A stretch of DNA of 41,404 nucleotides from Planctomycetaceae bacterium (lineage in GTDB: Bacteria > Planctomycetota > Planctomycetia > Pirellulales > Pirellulaceae). The stretch is from the NCBI GenBank assembly GCA_005778405.1, contig SXOA01000061.1, positions 1-41,404 of the forward strand, read 5' to 3'. Under the pieces are notes generated by a model, which worked only from the letters and a program-made list of their open reading frames with translations, searched no databases and was not told the DNA's origin. The translations under genes and the position numbers were made by a program. Below are positions 13,870 to 22,176 of this stretch, one piece after another; position 1 is the first letter of the stretch; each line of letters starts with the position of its first letter.

Positions 13870-16800
13870 CCCCGTCGGCCATCGTCATAGCCGCCTGTCT
13901 GTCAGTCCCCTCCACGGTCCTCGCCCAAGGCTATTCCCCCGCGGAGGCTCCCGGCAAGATGAAACTCCCCGAGGGCTTCTCGGCCAAGCTCGTCGCCAGC
14001 GAGCCGCTGATCCGGCAGCCGGTGGCGATTGATTTTGATGATCGGGGGCGATTGTGGGTGATGCAGTATTTGCAGTATCCGAATCCAGCCGGCCTAGAGC
14101 GGGTGAAGGTGGACCGCTTCTCCCGCACGAAGTACGACAAAGTCCCCGAGCCGCCGCCGAAAGGACCCAAGGGAGAAGACCGGCTGACGATTATTGACTT
14201 GGCTGACTCCGCCACTAACCCGAAGCGCGAGCGAGGGAGCGAAGGTAAAGACTTCCTCTCCGGCCTGAACCTCGCCAGCGCCTTCCAATTCGGCCACGGC
14301 GGCGTCTACGTTCTCAACCCGCCCTACCTGCTCTTCTATGCCGACAGGAACCGCGACGACATCCCGGACGGCGACCCGGAGGTGCTTCTCACCGGTTTTG
14401 GCATGGACGACGCCCACTCGGTCGCCAACTCGCTCACCTGGGGGCCGGACGGCTGGCTGTACGGCTGCCAGGGGAGCACGGTCACCTCGAACATCCGGGG
14501 GATCGAGTTCCAGCAGGGGGTCTGGCGGTATCACCCGCGGCTGAAAGAGTTCGAGCTCTTCTGCGAGGGGGGAGGCAACTCCTGGGGGCTCGACTTCGAC
14601 GACGACGGCAACCTCCTCTACAGCACCAACCACGGCGGCTTCGTGATGCTGCATGGCGTGCAGGGGGCCTACCTCTGGAAACAGTTCGGCAAGCACGGCG
14701 AGTTGCACAACCCGCACGCCTACGGCTACTTCGACCACGTCCCGCACCAGAACTTCTTCGGCGGCCACGTCACCGTCGGCGGCATCGTCTATCGGGGGGA
14801 AGCCTACCCCGAAAAACTCCGCGGCAAGTACATCGCCGGCGACCTCCTCGGCCACGGCGTCTACTGGCACGACATCGAGCCGCGAGGGACGACGTTTCAG
14901 ACGAAACACGGCGGCGAGCTGATCGTCGCGAACGACACCTGGTTCGCCACCAGCGACGTCTGCCTCGGCCCCAACGGCTGCGTTTACGTCGCCGACTGGC
15001 ATGACAAGCGAACGGCTCATCCTGATCCCGACGCGGATTGGGACCGGCGAAACGGGCGGGTGTACCGGATTGAGTACGCACCCACTAACCCGAAGCGCGA
15101 GCGAGGGAGTGACGACACTAGCCCGACGCGCAAGCGAGGGACGGAAGAGACCGCCTCCCAGGAATTGCCTGATTTGGCGAAAGCTTCCTCCGACGACCTC
15201 CTCAAACTCCTCTTCAGCAAAAACCACTGGCTGGCCACGCGAGCCCGGCGAATGCTGGGCGAAAAGCGGGATGCAAATGTCTTCCTACCCTTGGAGAAGA
15301 TCATTGCAGAGTCCAAGGACGAGCACGACGCCCTCAAAGCCCTTTGGGCCCTCGACGTTAGCGGCGGCTTCTCCGAACCGCTCGGCTGCGAGCTGCTGGA
15401 TCACAAAAGCCCTCTCATCCGCCGCTGGGTCGTGCGATTGCTCGGCGACCCGAAGAAGGTCGAGCCCGCCACCGCCGCCCGTCTGAGGAAACTCGCCGAA
15501 GAAGAAGTGAGCCCGTTGGTCCGCAGCCAACTCGCCTGCACCGCCATACGGCTGCCGATGAAAGATGCTATGCCGATCATTCGGACGCTCCTGGCACGCA
15601 GCGACACCGGCGACGAGAAGGATCCTTACATCCCGCTTCTCCTCTGGTGGGCCCTCGAACATCACTGCATCGCCGCCGAACTCGACTTGCCCGATTTTCT
15701 GACCGAAGGCCCAGCCGCCAAGAATCCGATTGTGCAGGAGACGATCCTGCCGCGACTGGTGCGGCGGTATGTGGCGGAAGGAAGCAAGGATGTCGATGAA
15801 GCGCTCGACGAAATTCTGACGCAGGTTGCCAAGGAATCGTTGTCCGCGCTGCTGGCGGCACTGGAGTTGGGGATCCAACAGCGACCGGTACGCCTAAAGC
15901 TTCTTCCGCGACTGGTGGAATTCGTCAAAAGTCAGCGAAAGGGTCGCGATGCGTCCGTGGTGCTGCGCTTGCTCGTGCGGCTGCGCGACCAAGATGCTCT
16001 CTGGCAAGCACTGGATGTTATCCTCGACCCGAAAAGTCCCGAAGCCGAGCGAATTGCCCTACTGAATCTGTTTCCTGTATCCTCTCCTGGAAGCGTGCAA
16101 AACACGGCGGAAAAACTGCTCGGCCGGGCCGAGCCGGAGAGGGTAAGGCTGGCGGCGATCTCGGCTTTGACCCAGGTTCCAGAGCGTTCTGGCGACGTGA
16201 TCCTGCTAGCGGCCTATCCGCGACTCAGCGATCGCGAAAAGGGAGCCGCACGCGTGGCCCTCCTGAGCAATAAGCCCTGGGCCGGAGTCACTCTAGCCGA
16301 GGTAATCGCCGGCAAACTCTCCGCCAAGGATTTTTCGGTGGATGAGCTGCGTCTGGTGGCCACGCATCACACCGATTTCCTGGACGCTCGCGTGCGCGAG
16401 ATTTGGGGGAAAGTGGACCCGCCCACCAAGGAGGAAGTTTTGGCCGATGTCCGCCGGCTCAACAACGATTTAAGAGCTTTTCCTGGCGACGCCAAATCCG
16501 GCAAAGAGCTGTTTACGAAGCACTGCGCGAATTGCCACAAGCTCTTCAGTGAAGGGAGCACAGTCGGTCCGGATTTGACGTTCGCCAATCGGACTGACCG
16601 GGACTTCTTGCTCATCAGCACGGTCGATCCGAGCGCCGTTGTGCGGAAGGAATTTCAGAGCCATGTGGCCCGGCTCAAAAACGGCACTGTGGTGACCGGC
16701 CTGATCGTTGAGAACAAACCACCGAAGATGGTCTTCGTCGATGCCAAGGGGCAGAAAACTGAGGTTGCCCATAGCGACATTGACGAAATCAAGGAATCGC

Positions 16801-16886
16801 CGACTTCCCTGATGCCGGACAACATCCTGAAGCAGCTCAAGCCCGACGAGTTGCGCGACCTGTTCGCCTACCTGCAAAAGCCGTAG
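13773..16886 (+). CDS. PVC-type membrane-bound dehydrogenase with HEAT-like region and C-terminal CxxCH haem domain
   Basis: A 1037-residue exported protein. After a signal region (SAIVIAACLSVPSTVLAQG, about 34-52) comes a beta-propeller dehydrogenase-like domain (PEGFSAKLVASEPLIRQPVAIDFDDRGRLWVMQY; HGGVYVLNPPYLLFYADRN; DDAHSVANSLTWGPDGWLYG). An alpha-helical repeat region follows at about 450-870, then a cytochrome c-like domain with CANCH at 918-922, which binds haem covalently. It probably passes electrons from oxidised sugars or other substrates in the periplasm. GGAGG at 13760-13764 sets ATG 13773. TNPKRERG (148-155 and 438-445) and TSPTRKRG (449-456) are repeat-derived insertions, and the first 33 residues are also repeat-derived. 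Confidence 0.92.
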   Translation: MATKKHKEPQREEAGGIGLRLLFAPFRVLRGHSPSAIVIAACLSVPSTVLAQGYSPAEAPGKMKLPEGFSAKLVASEPLIRQPVAIDFDDRGRLWVMQYLQYPNPAGLERVKVDRFSRTKYDKVPEPPPKGPKGEDRLTIIDLADSATNPKRERGSEGKDFLSGLNLASAFQFGHGGVYVLNPPYLLFYADRNRDDIPDGDPEVLLTGFGMDDAHSVANSLTWGPDGWLYGCQGSTVTSNIRGIEFQQGVWRYHPRLKEFELFCEGGGNSWGLDFDDDGNLLYSTNHGGFVMLHGVQGAYLWKQFGKHGELHNPHAYGYFDHVPHQNFFGGHVTVGGIVYRGEAYPEKLRGKYIAGDLLGHGVYWHDIEPRGTTFQTKHGGELIVANDTWFATSDVCLGPNGCVYVADWHDKRTAHPDPDADWDRRNGRVYRIEYAPTNPKRERGSDDTSPTRKRGTEETASQELPDLAKASSDDLLKLLFSKNHWLATRARRMLGEKRDANVFLPLEKIIAESKDEHDALKALWALDVSGGFSEPLGCELLDHKSPLIRRWVVRLLGDPKKVEPATAARLRKLAEEEVSPLVRSQLACTAIRLPMKDAMPIIRTLLARSDTGDEKDPYIPLLLWWALEHHCIAAELDLPDFLTEGPAAKNPIVQETILPRLVRRYVAEGSKDVDEALDEILTQVAKESLSALLAALELGIQQRPVRLKLLPRLVEFVKSQRKGRDASVVLRLLVRLRDQDALWQALDVILDPKSPEAERIALLNLFPVSSPGSVQNTAEKLLGRAEPERVRLAAISALTQVPERSGDVILLAAYPRLSDREKGAARVALLSNKPWAGVTLAEVIAGKLSAKDFSVDELRLVATHHTDFLDARVREIWGKVDPPTKEEVLADVRRLNNDLRAFPGDAKSGKELFTKHCANCHKLFSEGSTVGPDLTFANRTDRDFLLISTVDPSAVVRKEFQSHVARLKNGTVVTGLIVENKPPKMVFVDAKGQKTEVAHSDIDEIKESPTSLMPDNILKQLKPDELRDLFAYLQKP
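14214..14238 (+). repeat. In-frame copy of the CCCGAAGCGCGAGCGAGGG repeat
   Basis: ACTAACCCGAAGCGCGAGCG plus five bases encode TNPKRERG inside the dehydrogenase. It is identical over 25 bases to 15084-15108 and related to the intergenic arms at 4298 and 12163. Confidence 0.9.
15084..15141 (+). repeat. Two further in-frame copies of the same repeat in tandem
   Basis: Copies begin at 15084 (encoding TNPKRERG) and 15117 (encoding TSPTRKRG), 33 bases apart, so both keep the reading frame and use the same codon phase as the copy at 14214. They lie at the junction between the propeller and helical-repeat regions. Confidence 0.9.
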
Positions 16887-17033
16887 CCGCACGCGGCCTC
16901 GCGTGCTGGCTTCTTCACAAGGAGCATTTCATGTCATTCAATCACGTAGCCACACGCGGCCCGCGTGTCGGCTTCTTCTACACGGTTGCCATCGTTGCGC
17001 TCTCAAGCCTACACGCGGGCCGCGTGTGGCTAC
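16882..17033. repeat. GTAGCCACACGCGGCC repeat: one partial copy and a perfect 23-bp inverted repeat
   Basis: The arms 16946-16968 and 17011-17033 are exact reverse complements (GTAGCCACACGCGGCCCGCG plus three) with a 42-base loop. A diverged direct copy of the first arm and its GGCTTCTT flank lies at 16883-16914, between the two genes. The inverted repeat is inside the coding region of the downstream hydrolase, and the loop encodes the hydrophobic part of its signal peptide. Confidence 0.9.
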
Positions 17034-18040
17034 GAGCCGAGGAGCCCACCCGCCAGTACCAGAACTCGCTCACCCTTCTCAAGAACCCGCCTCCGCTCCT
17101 CGCCGATTATCCCGAGTTCATTGAGCCAGTGAAGGAACTGACGCGGTACGAAACGCCGTTGCTGGTGGATGATGAAGGTGCGGACTTGGAGGTGCGGGCC
17201 TGGCGGTTCTCGTACAACGCCCGTGGGATTATCGAGATGCCCAACAAGCTCAAGGCGGCGGATACGGCAGTCATCATGGTGCACCCTTGGGGGATCGATG
17301 ACGGCCAGGGTTGGCGGACTCCGGAGCCGGCGGGGGTCTGCGACTTCTGCACGCCCGAGAAGAACCATCTGGCCGCCCGTCACACCAAGGAAATCATCAG
17401 CCCCTTCCACAAATCGCTGCGGGGCAAAGCGGCCTTTCAGATGTATAGCCTCCCCGGCAAGGAAGACCCCATCCGCAAGAAGCTCTACCGCGGCCTCCGC
17501 GGCAAGCCGACGCACGAAGACCGCAAGGTCGGCGCGAAGGAGTTGAAAGAGAAACTCAACTCCTTCCGCTACGCCGGCGAGCCGCTGCCGAAGACGATTG
17601 CCCTTTCCAAGGACAATCCGGTTCGCGACTACTTTAAGGCTTTCCCCGGACTCGATTCCAGCGCCAAGTTCAACAACGCCGGGTTCTGGGAGCTGCCGAT
17701 CCCAGTGACGAGCGATCTGGAAACGCACCCCGACGACGTCGTCATCTACGACGGCGACGGCTATCCGCCACTCCGAGATTTCCTCAAGGAGCACAAAATC
17801 CGCCACGTGCTCCTCACCGGATACGCCACCGACATGTGTTACTGCAAAACGACAGCCGGCTATGAGAACCTCAGCAAGGATTTCAATGTCTTCCTCGTCG
17901 GCGACGCCACGCTGGCCACCTATCCCAGCAACAACACTCCCAAGTTCGCTACCAACGCCCACATCTCCTTCGCGGCTCTCAATCAGCTTGTAACTCAGAT
18001 CTCGTGGGTGAAGTACGTTCCCAAGACGGCCAAAAAGTAG
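16931..18040 (+). CDS. Exported isochorismatase-fold (cysteine hydrolase) protein, atypical
   Basis: A 369-residue protein with a signal peptide-like start (VGFFYTVAIVALSSLHA) and a C-terminal isochorismatase-fold half: HPDDVVIYDGDGYPP, then IRHVLLTGYATDMCYCKTTAGYENLSKDFNVFLVGDATLATYP, where the DMCYC cysteine sits in the nucleophile position. The first Asp of the usual triad (LVIDxQxDF) is replaced by AVIMVHPWGIDDGQG, so catalysis may differ. A long insertion (about 150-250) separates the halves. AAGGAG ends six bases before ATG 16931, a strong start, so the inverted repeat at 16946-17033 must be translated. It lies 44 bases after the PVC dehydrogenase, probably one transcript. Confidence 0.8.
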   Translation: MSFNHVATRGPRVGFFYTVAIVALSSLHAGRVWLRAEEPTRQYQNSLTLLKNPPPLLADYPEFIEPVKELTRYETPLLVDDEGADLEVRAWRFSYNARGIIEMPNKLKAADTAVIMVHPWGIDDGQGWRTPEPAGVCDFCTPEKNHLAARHTKEIISPFHKSLRGKAAFQMYSLPGKEDPIRKKLYRGLRGKPTHEDRKVGAKELKEKLNSFRYAGEPLPKTIALSKDNPVRDYFKAFPGLDSSAKFNNAGFWELPIPVTSDLETHPDDVVIYDGDGYPPLRDFLKEHKIRHVLLTGYATDMCYCKTTAGYENLSKDFNVFLVGDATLATYPSNNTPKFATNAHISFAALNQLVTQISWVKYVPKTAKK

Positions 18041-18082
18041 GAGCGGCTCACTCGGAAGGGGAATTCCGAAATTCGAATGGCG

Positions 18083-18128
18083 AATGACGAATTCAGAGAA
18101 ATCCATTTGTCATTCTGAATTCGTCATT
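18083..18128. repeat. Inverted repeat AATGACGAATTCAG between convergent genes
   Basis: The arms 18083-18096 and 18115-18128 are perfect 14-bp reverse complements with an 18-base loop. The second arm overlaps the stop codon of the esterase gene. It could act as a bidirectional terminator hairpin; GAATTCCGAAATTCG upstream extends the palindromic character. Confidence 0.75.
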
Positions 18129-18987
18129 TCCTCAGGCGCTTCTCAAAAAACTCCAGCATCGCCTTTTCCGCTTTCACCGCATCCTCCCCTTTGAAGCCGT
18201 GGCCGGCACCGGTCAGGGTAAGCAGTTCAACTTCGACGTCGGCAGCCTTGAGCTTGTCGTGGATCCAAGTGGCCTGTTCATAAGCGACGTATTTGTCCTC
18301 GGTGCCGTGGATGAGGAGAGTGGGCGCAGCGGCCGGAGTGACCCAGTAGAGCGGGCTGGCAATGATGTGCTTCTTGCGCTCCTTGGTCGCGTCGCCGCCT
18401 AGCCACAACGGCAATACCTCCGCTGCATCGACGCTTTTGCCGTAGGACTTCGTCAAGTCGCTGGGGCCGTAGTAATTCACGACGCAGGCCACGCGGCTGG
18501 ACTGGCCGGGGTTGCCGCCGGTTCCTTCCAGGGAAGGCACATCGGCGGTTACGCCGAGATATTGGACGAGGTGCCCGCCCGCGGAATCGCCGACGACTCC
18601 AATCCGCTCTGGATCGACATGGTACTTGGCAGCATTCGCCTTGAGCCAACGCACTGCCGCTTTCACATCATGCACGGCGGCGGGGAACTGATGTTTGGGG
18701 GCAAGGCGATACGTGACGGTCATCGCTACATAGTCTTTCTCCGCCAGCTGCTTGCAGAGCCCATCCCAACGCTCCCGCTTCCCCGCCCGGAACCCGCCGC
18801 CGTGAATGCAGATCACCGCGGGGAGCTTTGCACCCTCCTTTACTTCCCTGGGGCGGGCCAGGTTGAGTTGTAGATGCTCGTCGGCGGGGTTGGAGTATTC
18901 GATGCCTTGCTCGAACACAATTTCGCCGGCAGACGCAGACGCGAAACTGAATACAGCGACTAGGAGTGACAACATAGAAAGTTTCAT
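18124..18987 (-). CDS. Exported alpha/beta-hydrolase (BD-FAE/HSL-like esterase)
   Basis: A 287-residue secreted esterase. The signal peptide is KLSMLSLLVAVFSFASASAG. Then come ICIHGGGFRAGKRERW (HGGG oxyanion loop), YRLAPKHQFPAAVHDVKAAVRWLK, GVVGDSAGGHLVQYL (nucleophilic Ser in GDSAGG), IHGTEDKYVAYEQA (catalytic Asp) and TGAGHGFKGED (catalytic His), a full triad. It probably removes acyl groups from sugars or small esters in the periplasm. ATG 18987 is preceded by GGAG at seven bases; an open frame 30 residues longer begins inside the neighbouring palindromic repeat. It is converged on by the isochorismatase-fold gene. Confidence 0.92.
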   Translation of the reverse strand: MKLSMLSLLVAVFSFASASAGEIVFEQGIEYSNPADEHLQLNLARPREVKEGAKLPAVICIHGGGFRAGKRERWDGLCKQLAEKDYVAMTVTYRLAPKHQFPAAVHDVKAAVRWLKANAAKYHVDPERIGVVGDSAGGHLVQYLGVTADVPSLEGTGGNPGQSSRVACVVNYYGPSDLTKSYGKSVDAAEVLPLWLGGDATKERKKHIIASPLYWVTPAAAPTLLIHGTEDKYVAYEQATWIHDKLKAADVEVELLTLTGAGHGFKGEDAVKAEKAMLEFFEKRLRK

Positions 18988-19022
18988 GAGATGCTCCGTC
19001 AAAGACCAAATGCAAAAGCAAT

Positions 19023-19117
19023 GAACAGAAGGAAACGAAGGTAACGAAGAAGAGAAGAAGGTTTGATGCTCTAGCACAACTCCATTCTGCCTTCGTTTCC
19101 TTTGTTACCTTTTGTTC
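19023..19117. repeat. Imperfect inverted repeat, GAAGGAAACGAAGGTAACGAAG family
   Basis: The arms 19023-19048 and 19091-19117 are near reverse complements (GAACAGAAGGAAACGAAGG against CTTTGTTACCTTTTGTTC) with a 42-base loop. It fills the gap between the Gfo/Idh/MocA stop and the esterase start on the minus strand. Confidence 0.7.
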
Positions 19118-19144
19118 AAAATGTCTTTCAATTGGAAAAATGCA

Positions 19145-20467
19145 TTACGAAGAGACTTCCCAGCCCTTGCGATAATCCTTGGACAGGAGCGAGTTCGCCT
19201 CCGTCGCATTCGTCACTTTCATCGTCGCCGGGTCGTACTCGATCGTCTTACCGACGCGGTACGCGACATTCCCCAGGAGCACAATCTCCGTGAACGGTCC
19301 GGCATAGCCAAAGTTGCTACCCGTGCGACTACCCGTCTTGCAGGCGGCGAGCCACTGTTCATGATGGCCGGGGGACTTGGGAAGGAAGGGTTCGGGGCCT
19401 TTGAAATCCTTGAACTGCTCTTCGGGGAGGAGTTTGGGCACACCATCGTGGGCGATGGCGATCTTCCCCTTGTCGCCGATGAACAGCGAGCCGTTCATGA
19501 GGAGCTCCTTGGCGATCTCTGCCGGCGGCTTGGCTTCCCCTTCGTACCAGAAGGCTTTGACCGCGGGGAGCTTCATGTCATTCTGGCCAATCCGCTCGCC
19601 AAACTCAAATTGAGTCTCCATCCAGGTCGGCCCGCTGTGCGGATTAGAGGCGGGGCCCTTGGAGGTGACCTTCACCGGTCCGCCGAGTTCCAAAGCCCAG
19701 AAGCTCGGATCCATTAGGTGGATCGCCATGTCCCCAATCGCCCCGCAGCCAAAATCCCACCAGCCTCGCCATTTGAACGGGACGTAGGCCGGACTGTAAT
19801 CCCGCTCCGCGGCCGGGCCGAGCCAGAGATCCCATTTCAGGTCTTGAGGAATCTCCGCTTTCCCCGTTGGCTTTTCGACCCCTTGCGGCCACCAGCGGCC
19901 AGGACGGTCGGTGATGACGTGGACTTCCTTGACATTGCCGATGGCTCCCGTCTGGATCAGTTCGACCAGCCGGAGATAACCGGGGTGCTCGTGGTTTTGC
20001 GTTCCCATCTGCGTGGCGACTTTCATCTTGGCCGCAGTCTGGGCGATCAGACGGGCTTCGTGAACCGTATGGGTCAGCGGCTTTTCACAATAGACGTGCA
20101 AGCCGCGACGGAGGGCGCGGATGGTGGCTGGCGCGTGGTGATGGTCCGGCGTGGCGACGACGACGGCATCGAGGTCCTTTTGTTCGAGGAGCTCCCGATA
20201 ATCAGTGTATGCCTTTGCGGTCTTGAATCGAGATGCCGCGCCGCCGAGGCGTCCCTCATCCACGTCGCACAGCGCCACGATGTTCTCGCCCGCCACTGCC
20301 GCCAGATCCCCCGCTCCGCGCCCGCCGACGCCGATCACGCCGATGTTGAGACGTTCATTCGCGCCGAGGACTCGCGATGTAGAAACCAAGGGCAAGCCGG
20401 CTCCCATAGCAGCGGTGAGCGCGACCGAGGATTGCAGGAATCGGCGGCGGGGAAGTTTGCGAGACAT
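19145..20467 (-). CDS. Tat-exported Gfo/Idh/MocA-family oxidoreductase
   Basis: A 440-residue NAD(P)-dependent sugar oxidoreductase with a twin-arginine signal (RKLPRRRFLQSSVALTAAMGAG) and Rossmann motif IGVIGVGGRGAGDLAAV at about 41-57. EKPLTHTVHEARLIAQTA carries the conserved EKP, and GAIGDMAIHLMDPSFWAL the conserved region with the catalytic-type His. The export implies that it folds with cofactor in the cytoplasm. The substrate is unknown; in this phylum such paralogues sit in glycan-use clusters, matching the esterase next door. AGGA lies nine bases before ATG 20467. It diverges from the BBP7 gene by 197 bases. Confidence 0.92.
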   Translation of the reverse strand: MSRKLPRRRFLQSSVALTAAMGAGLPLVSTSRVLGANERLNIGVIGVGGRGAGDLAAVAGENIVALCDVDEGRLGGAASRFKTAKAYTDYRELLEQKDLDAVVVATPDHHHAPATIRALRRGLHVYCEKPLTHTVHEARLIAQTAAKMKVATQMGTQNHEHPGYLRLVELIQTGAIGNVKEVHVITDRPGRWWPQGVEKPTGKAEIPQDLKWDLWLGPAAERDYSPAYVPFKWRGWWDFGCGAIGDMAIHLMDPSFWALELGGPVKVTSKGPASNPHSGPTWMETQFEFGERIGQNDMKLPAVKAFWYEGEAKPPAEIAKELLMNGSLFIGDKGKIAIAHDGVPKLLPEEQFKDFKGPEPFLPKSPGHHEQWLAACKTGSRTGSNFGYAGPFTEIVLLGNVAYRVGKTIEYDPATMKVTNATEANSLLSKDYRKGWEVSS

Positions 20468-20664
20468 GAGTAAGTCCTGAAAGGTGGGTGCTTGTGCCGC
20501 TATCGTACCGCTTGCGGACCGCTGCCCGCAACTAACCCACGAACTGCTCTTGACATGGTTTCTCTCCCTCCATTACAAGCCGGGGCCTTTTCTACCTGAA
20601 CCGCCGGGCGGCATTCGCTGCGCGGTGGAACCGCGGCATTTCGTCCGCCCGAAGGAACATACGC

Positions 20665-22080
20665 GTGCAATCACTTCGCTTGGCCATCACCCTCGCTGCC
20701 TTGTCCGTCGTTGTGCTTTCCACGAATGGCACTGCGGATGATCCCCATCCTTCGCCGGCCCCGGCTCGGGGAACTACGCGAGTTCCTCCGGCTTCCCCGC
20801 GCAGGCCGGTAGCCGAAGCAGAGGAGCGTTCCGGCCACAATCATGCCGAAAGCGGCGTGGACTATTATCCTGAAAATCAACTGCTCGGTGACGTCTTCGA
20901 GGAAGATTACGCTGGCAATGACTGCGGCTTTGGCAACTGCGGACGCTGCCGCAATTGCTGTGGCACCCTCTGCAATCCGGGGGGCTGCGGCATGTACGTC
21001 CGGGCGGACTATCTGCTCTGGAGCACCAAAGGAATGCACGTGCCGGCGTTGGTCACCACCGGCGATCCCGCGGTTACAGCAATCCCCGCTGGCGTCATCA
21101 ACGAAGACGGCAGCCTCCCCGGCAACACGCAGGTCCTCTTTGGAAACGACCTGATCAACAACCAGGGACGCTCGGGCGGACGCATCGTCATCGGGATGTA
21201 CGTCAACCCGTGCTGGGCCGTTGAAGGTGACTATTTCGGTCTGGCCGATCAGCGGACCGCGTTTCGCAGTGATGCCACGGGTAATACCTTTGTCGGCATC
21301 CCGTTCTTTGACGAATCCAATGACGGCTTGCCGGCAGTTTTCACGGTGGCGCCAGGTGCCGGAGGCCCGTTGGGTAGCGTCAACATTGATGCCGTCACCC
21401 GTTTTCAAGGCGCCAACATCCGCTTCCTCCGCAATCTCTGTTGCTGGGAAGGGTGTGGCCCTTCTTGGTGGGACGGCTGTCCGATCCCTCTGGCGAAGCG
21501 GTTCGACCTTCTCCTAGGCTATCGCTACAACCGGCTGGACGATTCACTCACGATCAATCAGCAGCACAGCATCCAAGGGACCGTCCGCGACGGCAGCGAC
21601 GTCTTCGACACCGAAAACACCTTCAATGGCTTTGACCTGGGGACCAGTTTGCGGTTTCGCCGTGCTTGCTGGTCACTGGATTTGACTGCCAAGATTGGCA
21701 TTGGCAATACCCGGAGCGTGGTGACAATCGACGGCGTCGCCTTGCAAAGCAATGTGCAGCAAACACCCGGCGGCAGCATCCTGGCGGTCTCGAGTAACAG
21801 CGGCCGCTTCGTGAACACCTCCTTCACCATGCTGCCGGAAGTCGGCCTCGACCTTGGCTATCAGATCAATCCCTGCTGGCGGTTTAGGACTGGCTACACG
21901 CTAATGTATTGGTGCGGCGTTTACCGCCCCGGCGACCAGATCGACCAGCACATCAACCCCAACCTCTGGCCCCCGCTCCCCATTAATGGCAATAATGCGG
22001 GCCTCTGGCCGCAATATCCCGGCCGGGCCAGCGACTTCTGGGCTCAAGGGGTCAACTTTGGACTGGAAGCCCGCTGGTAG
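20665..22080 (+). CDS. BBP7-family outer-membrane beta-barrel protein
   Basis: A 471-residue envelope protein with signal peptide (QSLRLAITLAALSVVVLSTNGTA), a Cys- and Gly-rich linker (NDCGFGNCGRCRNCCGTLCNPGGCG), then RADYLLWSTKGMHVPALVTT, the hallmark start of the BBP7 barrel. Alternating strands end in FWAQGVNFGLEARW, with a terminal aromatic residue as in outer-membrane barrels. It probably makes a channel or structural protein of the outer membrane. GTG 20665 is supported by AAGGA eight bases upstream. The cysteine-rich linker may form disulfides. No partner is evident. Confidence 0.88.
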   Translation: MQSLRLAITLAALSVVVLSTNGTADDPHPSPAPARGTTRVPPASPRRPVAEAEERSGHNHAESGVDYYPENQLLGDVFEEDYAGNDCGFGNCGRCRNCCGTLCNPGGCGMYVRADYLLWSTKGMHVPALVTTGDPAVTAIPAGVINEDGSLPGNTQVLFGNDLINNQGRSGGRIVIGMYVNPCWAVEGDYFGLADQRTAFRSDATGNTFVGIPFFDESNDGLPAVFTVAPGAGGPLGSVNIDAVTRFQGANIRFLRNLCCWEGCGPSWWDGCPIPLAKRFDLLLGYRYNRLDDSLTINQQHSIQGTVRDGSDVFDTENTFNGFDLGTSLRFRRACWSLDLTAKIGIGNTRSVVTIDGVALQSNVQQTPGGSILAVSSNSGRFVNTSFTMLPEVGLDLGYQINPCWRFRTGYTLMYWCGVYRPGDQIDQHINPNLWPPLPINGNNAGLWPQYPGRASDFWAQGVNFGLEARW

Positions 22081-22096
22081 GTTCCTACCTCCAGCC

Positions 22097-22167
22097 GGGG
22101 TCGGGAGTCTTTGGCGCGGGTGTCTCTGCCAACAGAAAATTGCTTGCCGCCAAAGACTCCCGACCCC
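22097..22167. repeat. Perfect 20-bp inverted repeat GGGGTCGGGAGTCTTTGGCG
   Basis: The arms 22097-22116 and 22148-22167 are exact reverse complements with a 31-base loop, filling the gap between the BBP7 stop (22080) and the hydrolase start (22177). No T-run follows. This family has no other copy in the window. Confidence 0.9.
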
Positions 22168-22176
22168 CTCACCACC

